Source of the DNA: Pseudonocardiaceae bacterium
GTDB taxonomy: Bacteria; Actinomycetota; Actinomycetes; Mycobacteriales; Pseudonocardiaceae
Length of the DNA: 64,000 bases
Direction: 5' to 3'
Assembly: GCA_009379845.1 (NCBI GenBank)
Contig: WHSZ01000009.1
Coordinates: forward strand, 1-64,000
The position numbers and the translations under genes are program-made. Shown one piece after another: positions 51,035-58,700 of this stretch (its first letter is position 1; each line of letters opens with the position of its first letter). The notes under the pieces were generated by a model. That model worked only from the letters and a program-made list of their open reading frames with translations, was not told the DNA's origin and ran no database searches.

Positions 51035-51886
51035 TCAGTCGGTTCCGAAGCCCGGCACGAACGCGATGGCCCGCCCCGGCGCACCACTACCACCGTCGAC
51101 CTTGATCGGCAGGAACACGAAGTAGGCACCGTCCACGGGCAACGAACCCAGATTCCCCAGTGCTTCGATGAACACCATCCCGCTGCTGAGCCCGAGTACG
51201 TGCACCGGTTGCCCGTTATGCGCGGACCCCATGCTGGCTCCATCCGTTCCGGCACAACCGATCCCTCGACTCAGCAGTAACGAGATGCAGTCGGTGTCCG
51301 GGGCCGGCCAGCCGGGCGCCGTCTTGGTCACCAGCACGTCGTGGGTGTACGCGCTACCCGCGTGTCCCGCCTGGTACTTCTCATCCCAGCCGGTCCGGAA
51401 CAGCACGATGTGGTCGCTGGTCAGCGTTCCGTTCTCGGCTTCCCACCCGGCGACGACGTCCGGCCCGAACTCGTAGCTCTCCCCGACCGGCACCTCGTCG
51501 AACCCCCGCCGGTACGGCACATCGATCACCGCGGCCTTACCCATGAACTGCCGCACCGGAACGTGGCTCGCGGTCACCGCGCCGGGGGACCCGCTGTGTG
51601 GCAGGTCAGAGCCGGGTGGCGGCACGAAATGGCTCGGCGCGTCGAAATGCGTTCCGGTGTGCTCGTCAAGCAACAACCAGCGCGTGTAGTACGGCCCACA
51701 GCGGGAGAACAGGTGACCGTCCCTGGTCTCCTCCCGGTCGAACCAGTTGTAGATCTTCGCTTGGAACGGCATGTGCGTCGCCCAGTGCGCGGGCAGCTCT
51801 TCGGACAACGGCAGGGAAAGATCGTGCACGACGTGACTGGACAGCAGGCCGTGTACCGAATCGGCGAGCTTGCTCACTTCCGGCAA
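51035..51886 (-). CDS. Cyclase family protein (kynurenine formamidase-like metal hydrolase)
   Basis: A 283-residue member of the cyclase superfamily with the metal-binding motif HTGTHFDAPSHF (H-x-G-T-H-x-D-x-P-x-H) and the LSLPLSEELPAHWATH start. Members hydrolyse formamides, lactones or isatin. TTG 51886 is preferred over GTG 51877 because GAGGAG stands seven bases before it. It is the last gene of the otnK-pdxA-deoR operon, 34 bp after deoR, so it may open a lactone or other cyclic precursor of a four-carbon sugar acid (inference). Confidence 0.85.
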   Translation of the reverse strand: MPEVSKLADSVHGLLSSHVVHDLSLPLSEELPAHWATHMPFQAKIYNWFDREETRDGHLFSRCGPYYTRWLLLDEHTGTHFDAPSHFVPPPGSDLPHSGSPGAVTASHVPVRQFMGKAAVIDVPYRRGFDEVPVGESYEFGPDVVAGWEAENGTLTSDHIVLFRTGWDEKYQAGHAGSAYTHDVLVTKTAPGWPAPDTDCISLLLSRGIGCAGTDGASMGSAHNGQPVHVLGLSSGMVFIEALGNLGSLPVDGAYFVFLPIKVDGGSGAPGRAIAFVPGFGTD

Positions 51887-51920
51887 TGTTGATCTCCTCA
51901 CTGAAATCTGGCGACCGGCA

Positions 51921-52697
51921 TCAGCCCGGCTGCGCCGCCTTGACAACCTCGATGCCGCGATCGGTGAACGGCCGCAGTCCCGCGCGGCCAGCCCGATCGT
52001 CGATGATCAGCGTTCCGACGCGGTCCAGTGGCGCCCAGTACGCGAACGGCGCGGCGTCGAGCTTCGAATGGTCCGCGAGCACCCAGCATTCCCGCCCGGC
52101 CTGGGACATCGCGTACTTCAACTGGGCCTGCTCGAGCGATGGGCAGCACAGCCCGCGGTCCGCGCTGAGCCCGTCCGCACCGAGGAAAACCCGGTCAGGG
52201 GCGATGTGCCGGAGCTGATCGTGCACGCTCTCGCCGACGATCGCCTCGTTCGGATGCCGCAGCCGCCCGCCGAGCACGATCAGGTCGATCTCCGGGTTGT
52301 CGGCGAGCGCCAGCACCACCGGCAACCCGTTGGTGACCACGGTCAACTCGCGGCGGTGCGCGAGGTGCCGCGCCAGCCGGCCGGTCGTGGTGCCGGCGTC
52401 CAGCAGCACGATCTCGCCGTCCGCGATCAGCGCGGCCGCGGTACGCGCGATGGCGTCCTTCTCCACCGTGTTGCTGGCGTCCTTCTCCCGGAGGTTGCGC
52501 TCCACGCCATGCGCGCTGTCCAGCGCCCCGCCGTAGGTACGCACCACATGACCTTCCCGCGCCAGGTCGGCCAAGTCCCTGCGAATCGTCGAGGCGGACA
52601 CGCCGAATCGGTCGGCGAGTTGCTGGATGTTGCCGTCACCACCCTGAACCGCACCGAGCAGCGACGCCCGCCGCTGGCGGGTGGTCGGACGTGACAT
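51921..52697 (-). CDS. DeoR family transcriptional regulator
   Basis: A 258-residue repressor: N-terminal HTH (about residues 7-60: RRASLLGAVQGGDGNIQQLADRF; VSASTIRRDLADL; GHVVRTYGGA) and a sugar-phosphate-sensing DeoRC domain with LLDAGTTTGRLARHL and DRVFLGADGLSADRGL. It lies between pdxA and the cyclase gene in the same operon; the effector is probably a phosphorylated four-carbon acid or DHAP-like compound. Confidence 0.92.
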   Translation of the reverse strand: MSRPTTRQRRASLLGAVQGGDGNIQQLADRFGVSASTIRRDLADLAREGHVVRTYGGALDSAHGVERNLREKDASNTVEKDAIARTAAALIADGEIVLLDAGTTTGRLARHLAHRRELTVVTNGLPVVLALADNPEIDLIVLGGRLRHPNEAIVGESVHDQLRHIAPDRVFLGADGLSADRGLCCPSLEQAQLKYAMSQAGRECWVLADHSKLDAAPFAYWAPLDRVGTLIIDDRAGRAGLRPFTDRGIEVVKAAQPG

Positions 52698-52741
52698 GGG
52701 GACTCCCGCGGTTCCTCGATATGCGGTGAATCGGCGAGCAC

Positions 52742-53785
52742 TTATCGCGCCGGTGGATACGCTTCCCGGAGCCGTGGCGCGTATGGAGCCAGCTCGGCCG
52801 CGGCCCGGAATGCCGCGCGCATGGTTCCGGCCGAAGCCGTGCCGGTGCCCGCGATGTCGAAGGCCGTGCCGTGATCGACCGAGGTCCGCAAGATCGGCAG
52901 CCCCACGGTCACGGACACCGTCCCGTCGAAATCGACGGTCTTCGACGCGATGTGCCCCTGGTCGTGGTAGAGCGAGAGCACCCCGTCGTAGCGGCCCTGC
53001 AACCCCTGGTGGAACACCGAATCCGCCGGGACCGGCCCGAACACGTTCAGCTCGTCAGCCAGCGCCCGCTGCACGGCAGGCCGGATCGCGGTGATCTCCT
53101 CGTCACCGAACTTGCCGTTCTCCCCGCCGTGCGGGTTCAACGCGGCCACCGCGAGCCGTGGCTCGTCGGTGCCGAACACCCGCAACGCGGTGTAGGCCTC
53201 CCGGATGGCGTGCTCGATGTTGTCCACCGTCATCGCGTCCAGCGCGGCACGCAACGACATATGCCTTGTGGCGAAGAAAATCCGCAGGCCACGGACCCAG
53301 AACATGGTGTTGAACCGGTCCGATCCGGTCAGCTCGCCGAGCATCTCGGTGTGCCCCAAGTGTTTCGAGCCGGCCGCCCAGATCGCCTCCTTGTTGATCG
53401 GCGAGGTGACAACCGCGTCCACCTCGCCGGCGAGCGCGGCCCTGGTGGCCACCTCGATCGCCTCCACCGAGGCACGTCCAGCTGCCGGATCGACCTTGCC
53501 CCACGGCAAGTCCATGGTGACGATGCCCAGGTCGAGCACGTCGAGGATGCCGGGGGTGAACGTCGCGTCGGCGACCGAGGAGATCGCGTTGACCTCGACG
53601 TCGAGTCCGAGCACGTCGACCGCCCTGCGCAACACCGGCGCATCGCCGACGGCGAGGCCCCTGGCGAGCCCCGCGGACTCGGCTTCGGCGAGCACCGCCG
53701 CGGTGATCTCCGGGCCGATGCCGACCGGGTCGCCGAGTGTCACAGCCAGCACCGGCTTCCGCTCGTTCGTACCCTCACCGGTCAT
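52742..53785 (-). CDS. PdxA2-type 4-phospho-erythronate/threonate dehydrogenase
   Basis: A 347-residue PdxA-family enzyme: VTLGDPVGIGPEI at the start, SPINKEAIWAAG, LGHTEMLGELTGSDRFNTMF with metal His, AALNPHGGENGKFGDEE and YHDQGHIASKTVDF. In catabolic operons with a DUF1537 kinase, PdxA2 oxidises and decarboxylates 4-phosphothreonate or 4-phosphoerythronate to dihydroxyacetone phosphate, rather than making pyridoxal phosphate. ATG 53785 follows AAAGGA; a GTG eight codons upstream is possible. It overlaps the kinase gene by 11 bp. Confidence 0.88.
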   Translation of the reverse strand: MTGEGTNERKPVLAVTLGDPVGIGPEITAAVLAEAESAGLARGLAVGDAPVLRRAVDVLGLDVEVNAISSVADATFTPGILDVLDLGIVTMDLPWGKVDPAAGRASVEAIEVATRAALAGEVDAVVTSPINKEAIWAAGSKHLGHTEMLGELTGSDRFNTMFWVRGLRIFFATRHMSLRAALDAMTVDNIEHAIREAYTALRVFGTDEPRLAVAALNPHGGENGKFGDEEITAIRPAVQRALADELNVFGPVPADSVFHQGLQGRYDGVLSLYHDQGHIASKTVDFDGTVSVTVGLPILRTSVDHGTAFDIAGTGTASAGTMRAAFRAAAELAPYAPRLREAYPPAR

Positions 53786-55082
53786 TGCCTGCCATCCTTT
53801 CTCCTGCACGGCCTTGCTGCCGTACGGCTTTCTGCTGCCGGGCGATGGCCGAGCCGAGGTGCTTGATGCAGTCGACCGCCGCGGAGCGGGAGCCGATCAG
53901 GCCGCCCTTGGTGGCGAACGGCATCCCGGTGAACGGCCCGCCGACCAGGTGACCGGCCACCGCGAGCGGCAATACCTCGGTGTCAATCTCGAAGCCTTCG
54001 GTGTCCAGCCCCCTGGTGAGCGCGGCGGCGATATCCCCACCGGTGGCGTACAGCCCGCCGATCCGGTGCTCGGTCAGCACCAGCCGGGTGACGTCGGTGA
54101 GCAGTCCGGGGATCAGGTCGGCGACCGCGTGATCGGGCACCGCCGGCTGATCCGGTTGGCGGGTACGCACGCCAACCACGCGATGCCCGGCTTTGACGAG
54201 CTCGCCCACCCGCTCGGCGATCGGCTCCGGGGCCGGGTTGTCGAGTGGAACGTCCACGTACCGCGCGGAGAGCACCTGCTCGGTTTCCAGTACCTGATCA
54301 CGGGTCAGCTCGGTGATGCTGCCGACCACCGCCAGCACGGGCGGGATGTCCCGGTCGCCAGGCGCGATACCCAGTGCGGCGGCCAACCGCACCCCGAACG
54401 GGCCGGAATCCACCGAAACCCAGTCGGTGCCGTCCCGTGTGGACAACCTGGCCGCCGCGTCCGCGATCGTGGTCAGATGGGCGTTCGTCATGGCGTCGCA
54501 CACGACCATCTCCGGAAGATGCCCGGCGCCGTCGGTGGCGGCGAGTGCCGAGGCGACGCCGTCAACTCCGGATTCGACGACATCCAGCGGCAACTCGCCG
54601 ATCGAGCTTCCGGTTCCGGCCCGCAACACGGTGGTCACCCGGGACGACGAGACCGGGGTCATCGGATCCCGCGCCGCCGGTGTCTCGGCAAGCGGCACGC
54701 CGTCAACAAGGTGCAAGCCGCCTACGGTGACCCGTCCGGCATCCGGAAACGCGGGCACCACGAGCGCCCTCGCTCCGGGCTGGCGGGTGCGCAGCGCCTC
54801 GTCCGCCTCCGCCCCGACGTGCCCGCGCAGCGTGGTGTCCACCCGTTTCACCAGCAGCCCGACCTGGCCGATCGTGGTGACCGCGGCGCGCAGCCGCGCC
54901 CTGGCTTGCTCGGCCGTCGCGTGCCGGGTGCCGAGGTTGACGACAAGGGCGTCGGCCAGCAGGTTCGGCGGGCCGTCCAGCGGCGCGCTGGTGGACATCG
55001 TCCGCATGCCGAACCGGGCGAACAACGCTCCCGTGGCGTTGCTGCCGGTCAGGTCGTCGCCGACGACGAGTACCCGCGGCAT
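53775..55082 (-). CDS. Four-carbon acid sugar kinase (OtnK/DtnK family)
   Basis: A 435-residue DUF1537 kinase: VVGDDLTGSNATG at residues 6-18, VKRVDTTLRGHVGAEADEAL, and the C-terminal ATP-binding domain with LYATGGDIAAAL, GPFTGMPFATKGGLIG. It phosphorylates D-erythronate, L-threonate or similar at the 4-hydroxyl, giving the PdxA2 substrate. ATG 55082 follows GGGAGG by six bases. It is the first gene of the operon; the dehydrogenase that normally supplies the 2-keto acid or its reduction is not present here. Confidence 0.9.
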   Translation of the reverse strand: MPRVLVVGDDLTGSNATGALFARFGMRTMSTSAPLDGPPNLLADALVVNLGTRHATAEQARARLRAAVTTIGQVGLLVKRVDTTLRGHVGAEADEALRTRQPGARALVVPAFPDAGRVTVGGLHLVDGVPLAETPAARDPMTPVSSSRVTTVLRAGTGSSIGELPLDVVESGVDGVASALAATDGAGHLPEMVVCDAMTNAHLTTIADAAARLSTRDGTDWVSVDSGPFGVRLAAALGIAPGDRDIPPVLAVVGSITELTRDQVLETEQVLSARYVDVPLDNPAPEPIAERVGELVKAGHRVVGVRTRQPDQPAVPDHAVADLIPGLLTDVTRLVLTEHRIGGLYATGGDIAAALTRGLDTEGFEIDTEVLPLAVAGHLVGGPFTGMPFATKGGLIGSRSAAVDCIKHLGSAIARQQKAVRQQGRAGERMAGNDR

Positions 55083-55245
55083 GCCGGCCTCCCACGCTCT
55101 TGCGAGGTTCGCGCACAAAATATGACCAAATCGCGCAACTACCCGAGCCAGTGTAGTGCGCGTGTACCGGCGATCGGCAACGTCCGAGGCGTTGGAGATA
55201 ACTGGGGTCGGAGCCCACGGGCCCCCTTGCTTCGAGGAGAAGTCG

Positions 55246-55743
55246 ATGCGAACCAAGAAGTTCTTGCGAGCGATCACGGTCGCCGCCGCCTTACTGATCG
55301 GCGGTGGCCTCGCCACGGCACCGGCGACCGCGGCACCGGCGACCGCGGCACCCGCACCCGCCGGCGGCACCGTTGTTTCGCAGGCGCCCGATGTCGGCAT
55401 CGCGCGGACCGCGGACGGCGCGATCAAGTGGTTCAAGAATCGGAACGGCAGCACCGCCTACGAGGGGTACTGCGAGAGGGCGGTCCGGCTCGCGTGGGAT
55501 CGCGACACCCGGCACGCGAGCGCGATCGACCACTGGAACTCGTCAGACGGTAAGAAGCACACCACCGGCACACCGCCGAAGGGCGCGTTCGTGTTCTGGA
55601 ACATCAGCGAGTACGGGCACGTCGGGATCGCCGACGGCAACGGTGGCTTCTGGGCGACGAACGTGAACAACAAGATCGGTCACGCCAAGTCGCTGAAATA
55701 CTTCAGCAACTACCTCGGGTGGAAGAAGGGCAACAGCAACTGA
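55246..55743 (+). CDS. Secreted CHAP-like protein
   Basis: A 165-residue protein with a Sec signal peptide (KKFLRAITVAAALLIGGG, cleavage near ATA-AP), a short Ala-Thr-Pro repeat, and a compact domain with Cys76 in EGYCERAVRLAW and His125 in SEYGHVGIADG, the order and spacing of a CHAP/NlpC-type Cys-His amidase. The catalytic set appears present but the family is divergent, so peptidoglycan cleavage is inference. ATG 55246 follows GAGGAG. It converges on the SARP regulator with only one base between stops. Confidence 0.7.
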   Translation: MRTKKFLRAITVAAALLIGGGLATAPATAAPATAAPAPAGGTVVSQAPDVGIARTADGAIKWFKNRNGSTAYEGYCERAVRLAWDRDTRHASAIDHWNSSDGKKHTTGTPPKGAFVFWNISEYGHVGIADGNGGFWATNVNNKIGHAKSLKYFSNYLGWKKGNSN

Positions 55744-55744
55744 G

Positions 55745-58636
55745 CTAGCCGGGGTCGCCGGCCGCGTCGTTTCCCTGGCGCGGCCGGCGCTCCGCTCGGT
55801 GCGCCTGCCTCAGCAACGCGAGCCCGGTGGCCTCCTCCCGCCGGTTGCCGGTCCGCCGGAACACCTCGAGCGCCCGGTCGCCCACCGCGTAGGCCTGCGC
55901 GGGTTCGCCGGCCGCGAGCAGCGTCTGGCCGAGGCCGAGCAATGCGTACGCGGTGCAGCGTTCGTCCCTTAACGCTTCCAGCATCCCAAGCGCCCTGCGC
56001 AGGCAGTCGAGGGACTCGTGAGGGTGACCGGTTTCGCGATGCATCGTGCCGAGTTCGGTCAGCACCCGCGCCTCGCGGTGCGCGTCGCCGAGCTCTCGTG
56101 CACTGGCAAGCGCGCTGTCCAGCCACTGTGCCGCGGCGGCGTAGTCCCCCAACGTCACGTTGGTCGCGCCGATCGCGTTGCGCAGTTGCGCCTGCTCGCC
56201 CCGATCCCCCACGGCGCGCAGCGCGGTCAGCGCCTTACGGTAGTACGCGAGGGCATCCGCGGGCCGGTCTCGCACCCTGGCTACAGTGCCGAGCCCGGCG
56301 ATCGCGAGCGCGGTGCCGTGCTCGGCACCGACCTCGGCGTAGCGGTCCGCCGCCACGGACATATTCCGCTCGGCCTCGTCGTACTCATCTCGATAGAGGT
56401 GCACCTGCCCAAGCCCGCGGTGCAGCGCGGCCTGGCCGAACCGGTTTCCCGACTCACGGACCGCGGCCAGCGCAAGCCGGTGGCTGCGCTGCCAATCCTC
56501 GTATAGACCACGCAGATCGAAGAACGGCACCGCCGCGCTGGCAAGTTGCCAACCCAGCTCGTCCAGCCCGTGCGCGGTGGCCAGCTCGACGCCGGCGAGC
56601 AAGGCGGCACGTTCCGCGGTGAACCAGCCGAGCGGATCGGCGAGCAACCGCTCGGCAAGGCGTGCTTCGAGCCGCCAGCCGGCTCGCGGCGGGGCGATGG
56701 CGCCGAACGCCCTCGGCAACCCGGCCGCGGCCCGCTGGGCGAGCGACAGCTGGGCATCGAGCAGCCTGATCAGGGCGTCCCGGCGCTCGTGCTCCGGGAT
56801 CGCGTCAAGCACTTCGGCCGCGTAGCACCGCAGTAGATCGTGAATCCGGTACCGCGGCCAGTCGCTCGCCCGCGCACCGGCAGGCGCGATCAGGTTCGCG
56901 TCCACCAGCATGTCCAGCACGTCGTCGGTGCCCCGCCTTTCGAGCAGCGGGTCCACCACCCAGCCGGGAAAGTCGCGCGCGCCGAGCATGGCGAGCAGTC
57001 CGAACGCGCGCACCGCTGGCGCAGGGAGCTGGCGCAGGCTCAGCTCGAAACTGGAGCGCACCCCGATGTCGCCGACCCGCAGCTCCGTCAACCGGTCGGA
57101 CTCGCCCTCCAGCCGGTCACGCAGCGCCCGCAGGCTCCACGCCTGCCGCCCGGCCAGCCGCGCGCCCGCGACCCGGATGGCGAGCGGGAAGTACCCACAG
57201 AAGCGCACGATCTCCGCGGCTTCGACGGGTTCGGCCGCGATCCGATCCGCCCCGGCGATCGCGGCGAGTAGCTGTTCGGCTTCGTCCGCTCCGAGCGGGG
57301 ATACGTCGAACTGCCGGGCGCCTGCCAGCTCGGGCATCCTGCCCCGGCTGGTGATGAGCACCGCGCAAACGCTTTCGGCCGGCAGCAGCGGGCGAACCTG
57401 CTGCGCGGCCGCGGCATCGTCGAGCAGGAGCAGCACGTGCCGCCCGGCGAGCCGGGAGCGGAACATCGCGGCGCGGGCGTCCAGCCCGGATGGCAGCGCG
57501 GCCCCGGTTACCCCCAGTGCGTGGAGGAAATCCGCGAGCACGTCGGCGGGCTCGCGGGGTGAGCTGCCGGTTGCCGTCAGGTCGGCATACAGCTGGCCGT
57601 CCGGGAACCGCTCCCGCACCCGGTGCGCGAGGTGCAGCGCCAGCGCGGATTTTCCGGTGCCAGGAGCTCCGGAGAGCACCACGACAACGGGTGCGCCGGC
57701 GCCAACCGGCGCGGTGAGCGCCGCCTCCAGGTCCGGGAGGTAACCGGTGCGCCCGGTGAAATCCGCGACGTCGGCAGGGAGCTGCCGCAGCGGGAACGGC
57801 GCGGTCTCGCCGGCGTGCGCGATTTCCCCTGCCGGATCCCCGCCGGTTGCGGCATCCTCACCCCGCAGGATCGCGGCCTGCGCCTCGCGCAGCGCCGGAC
57901 CCGGTTCCACGCCGAGGTCGGCAACCAACCGGTCGCGCGCGGTGCTGTACGCCCGCAGCGCGTCCGCCCGCCTGCCGGCACCGGCGAGTGCCAGCATGTA
58001 CTGCTGCCAGAGCTGCTCGCGGTACGGGTGCTCGGTAAGCAGGCCGGCCAGCTCGGCCGCGGCCTGCTCGTGCTGCCCGAGCCGCACCTGCAGGGCGAGC
58101 CGGTCCTCCCGCACCGCGAGCCTGCTCTCCAGCAACCGCCCGACGTCCACCTCCCAGCCAGGCACGCTCGGCAGATCCTCGAGCGGATCACCGCGCCACA
58201 GCGACTCGGCCTGCTGCAGCAGGCGCAGCGCCTGCTCCGCGTCGCCCGCCCTGCGGGCCCGCGCCGCCGCTTCGGCCAGCTCACGAAAGGTGTGCGCGTC
58301 GACGGTCTCGGGCGGCACCAGCAACGCGTAGCTCGTGCCGTGCGTCACGAGCCCCTGCCCGTCCGGAAACTTCGGGAGCCGGCCGCGCAGCCGCCACACG
58401 TAGGTCTGCAGGTTGGCGGCGGCCGACCGCGGTGGGTCCCGTACCCACACCGACTCGATCAGCTGATCAGCAGGGACCGGCTTGTTGACGTTGAGCACCA
58501 GATGGGCGAGCAACACGCGCTGCTTGGTGCCGCCGAGCGGAAGACTGCGCTCGCCAAGCAGCACCTCGAGCGGCCCGAGCAGACGGAACCGCGGCACCGC
58601 CCGCGCTGCCTGATCCGCTTCCCCGTCCGCTGCCAT
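55745..58636 (-). CDS. AfsR/SARP-type regulator with NB-ARC and TPR domains
   Basis: A 963-residue regulator. Residues 16-105 form an OmpR-like winged helix (FRLLGPLEVLLGERSLPLGG; QRVLLAHLVLNVNKPVP), 112-260 the bacterial transcriptional activation domain (ADALRAYSTARDRLVADLGVE), then an NB-ARC ATPase with Walker A GAPGTGKSA near 323-331 and HVLLLLDDAAAAQQV as Walker B, followed by TPR repeats (GLGQVHLYRDEYDEAERNM; AQLRNAIGATNVTLGDYAAA). It couples ATP or a protein signal to promoter activation, often of antibiotic clusters. No biosynthetic cluster is adjacent apart from the synthetase 10 kb away. Confidence 0.92.
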   Translation of the reverse strand: MAADGEADQAARAVPRFRLLGPLEVLLGERSLPLGGTKQRVLLAHLVLNVNKPVPADQLIESVWVRDPPRSAAANLQTYVWRLRGRLPKFPDGQGLVTHGTSYALLVPPETVDAHTFRELAEAAARARRAGDAEQALRLLQQAESLWRGDPLEDLPSVPGWEVDVGRLLESRLAVREDRLALQVRLGQHEQAAAELAGLLTEHPYREQLWQQYMLALAGAGRRADALRAYSTARDRLVADLGVEPGPALREAQAAILRGEDAATGGDPAGEIAHAGETAPFPLRQLPADVADFTGRTGYLPDLEAALTAPVGAGAPVVVVLSGAPGTGKSALALHLAHRVRERFPDGQLYADLTATGSSPREPADVLADFLHALGVTGAALPSGLDARAAMFRSRLAGRHVLLLLDDAAAAQQVRPLLPAESVCAVLITSRGRMPELAGARQFDVSPLGADEAEQLLAAIAGADRIAAEPVEAAEIVRFCGYFPLAIRVAGARLAGRQAWSLRALRDRLEGESDRLTELRVGDIGVRSSFELSLRQLPAPAVRAFGLLAMLGARDFPGWVVDPLLERRGTDDVLDMLVDANLIAPAGARASDWPRYRIHDLLRCYAAEVLDAIPEHERRDALIRLLDAQLSLAQRAAAGLPRAFGAIAPPRAGWRLEARLAERLLADPLGWFTAERAALLAGVELATAHGLDELGWQLASAAVPFFDLRGLYEDWQRSHRLALAAVRESGNRFGQAALHRGLGQVHLYRDEYDEAERNMSVAADRYAEVGAEHGTALAIAGLGTVARVRDRPADALAYYRKALTALRAVGDRGEQAQLRNAIGATNVTLGDYAAAAQWLDSALASARELGDAHREARVLTELGTMHRETGHPHESLDCLRRALGMLEALRDERCTAYALLGLGQTLLAAGEPAQAYAVGDRALEVFRRTGNRREEATGLALLRQAHRAERRPRQGNDAAGDPG

Positions 58637-58700
58637 GGCCGCAGACTAAACGGCACCGCCGGGGCCACGAGGCTTTTCGTTGCCATAGCAACCAAAATGC

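Noticed and set aside
55316-55350. 15-bp direct repeat GGCACCGGCGACCGC
   Set aside because: It is inside the signal-peptide region of the CHAP-like gene and only encodes an Ala-Thr-Pro spacer; not a separate element.
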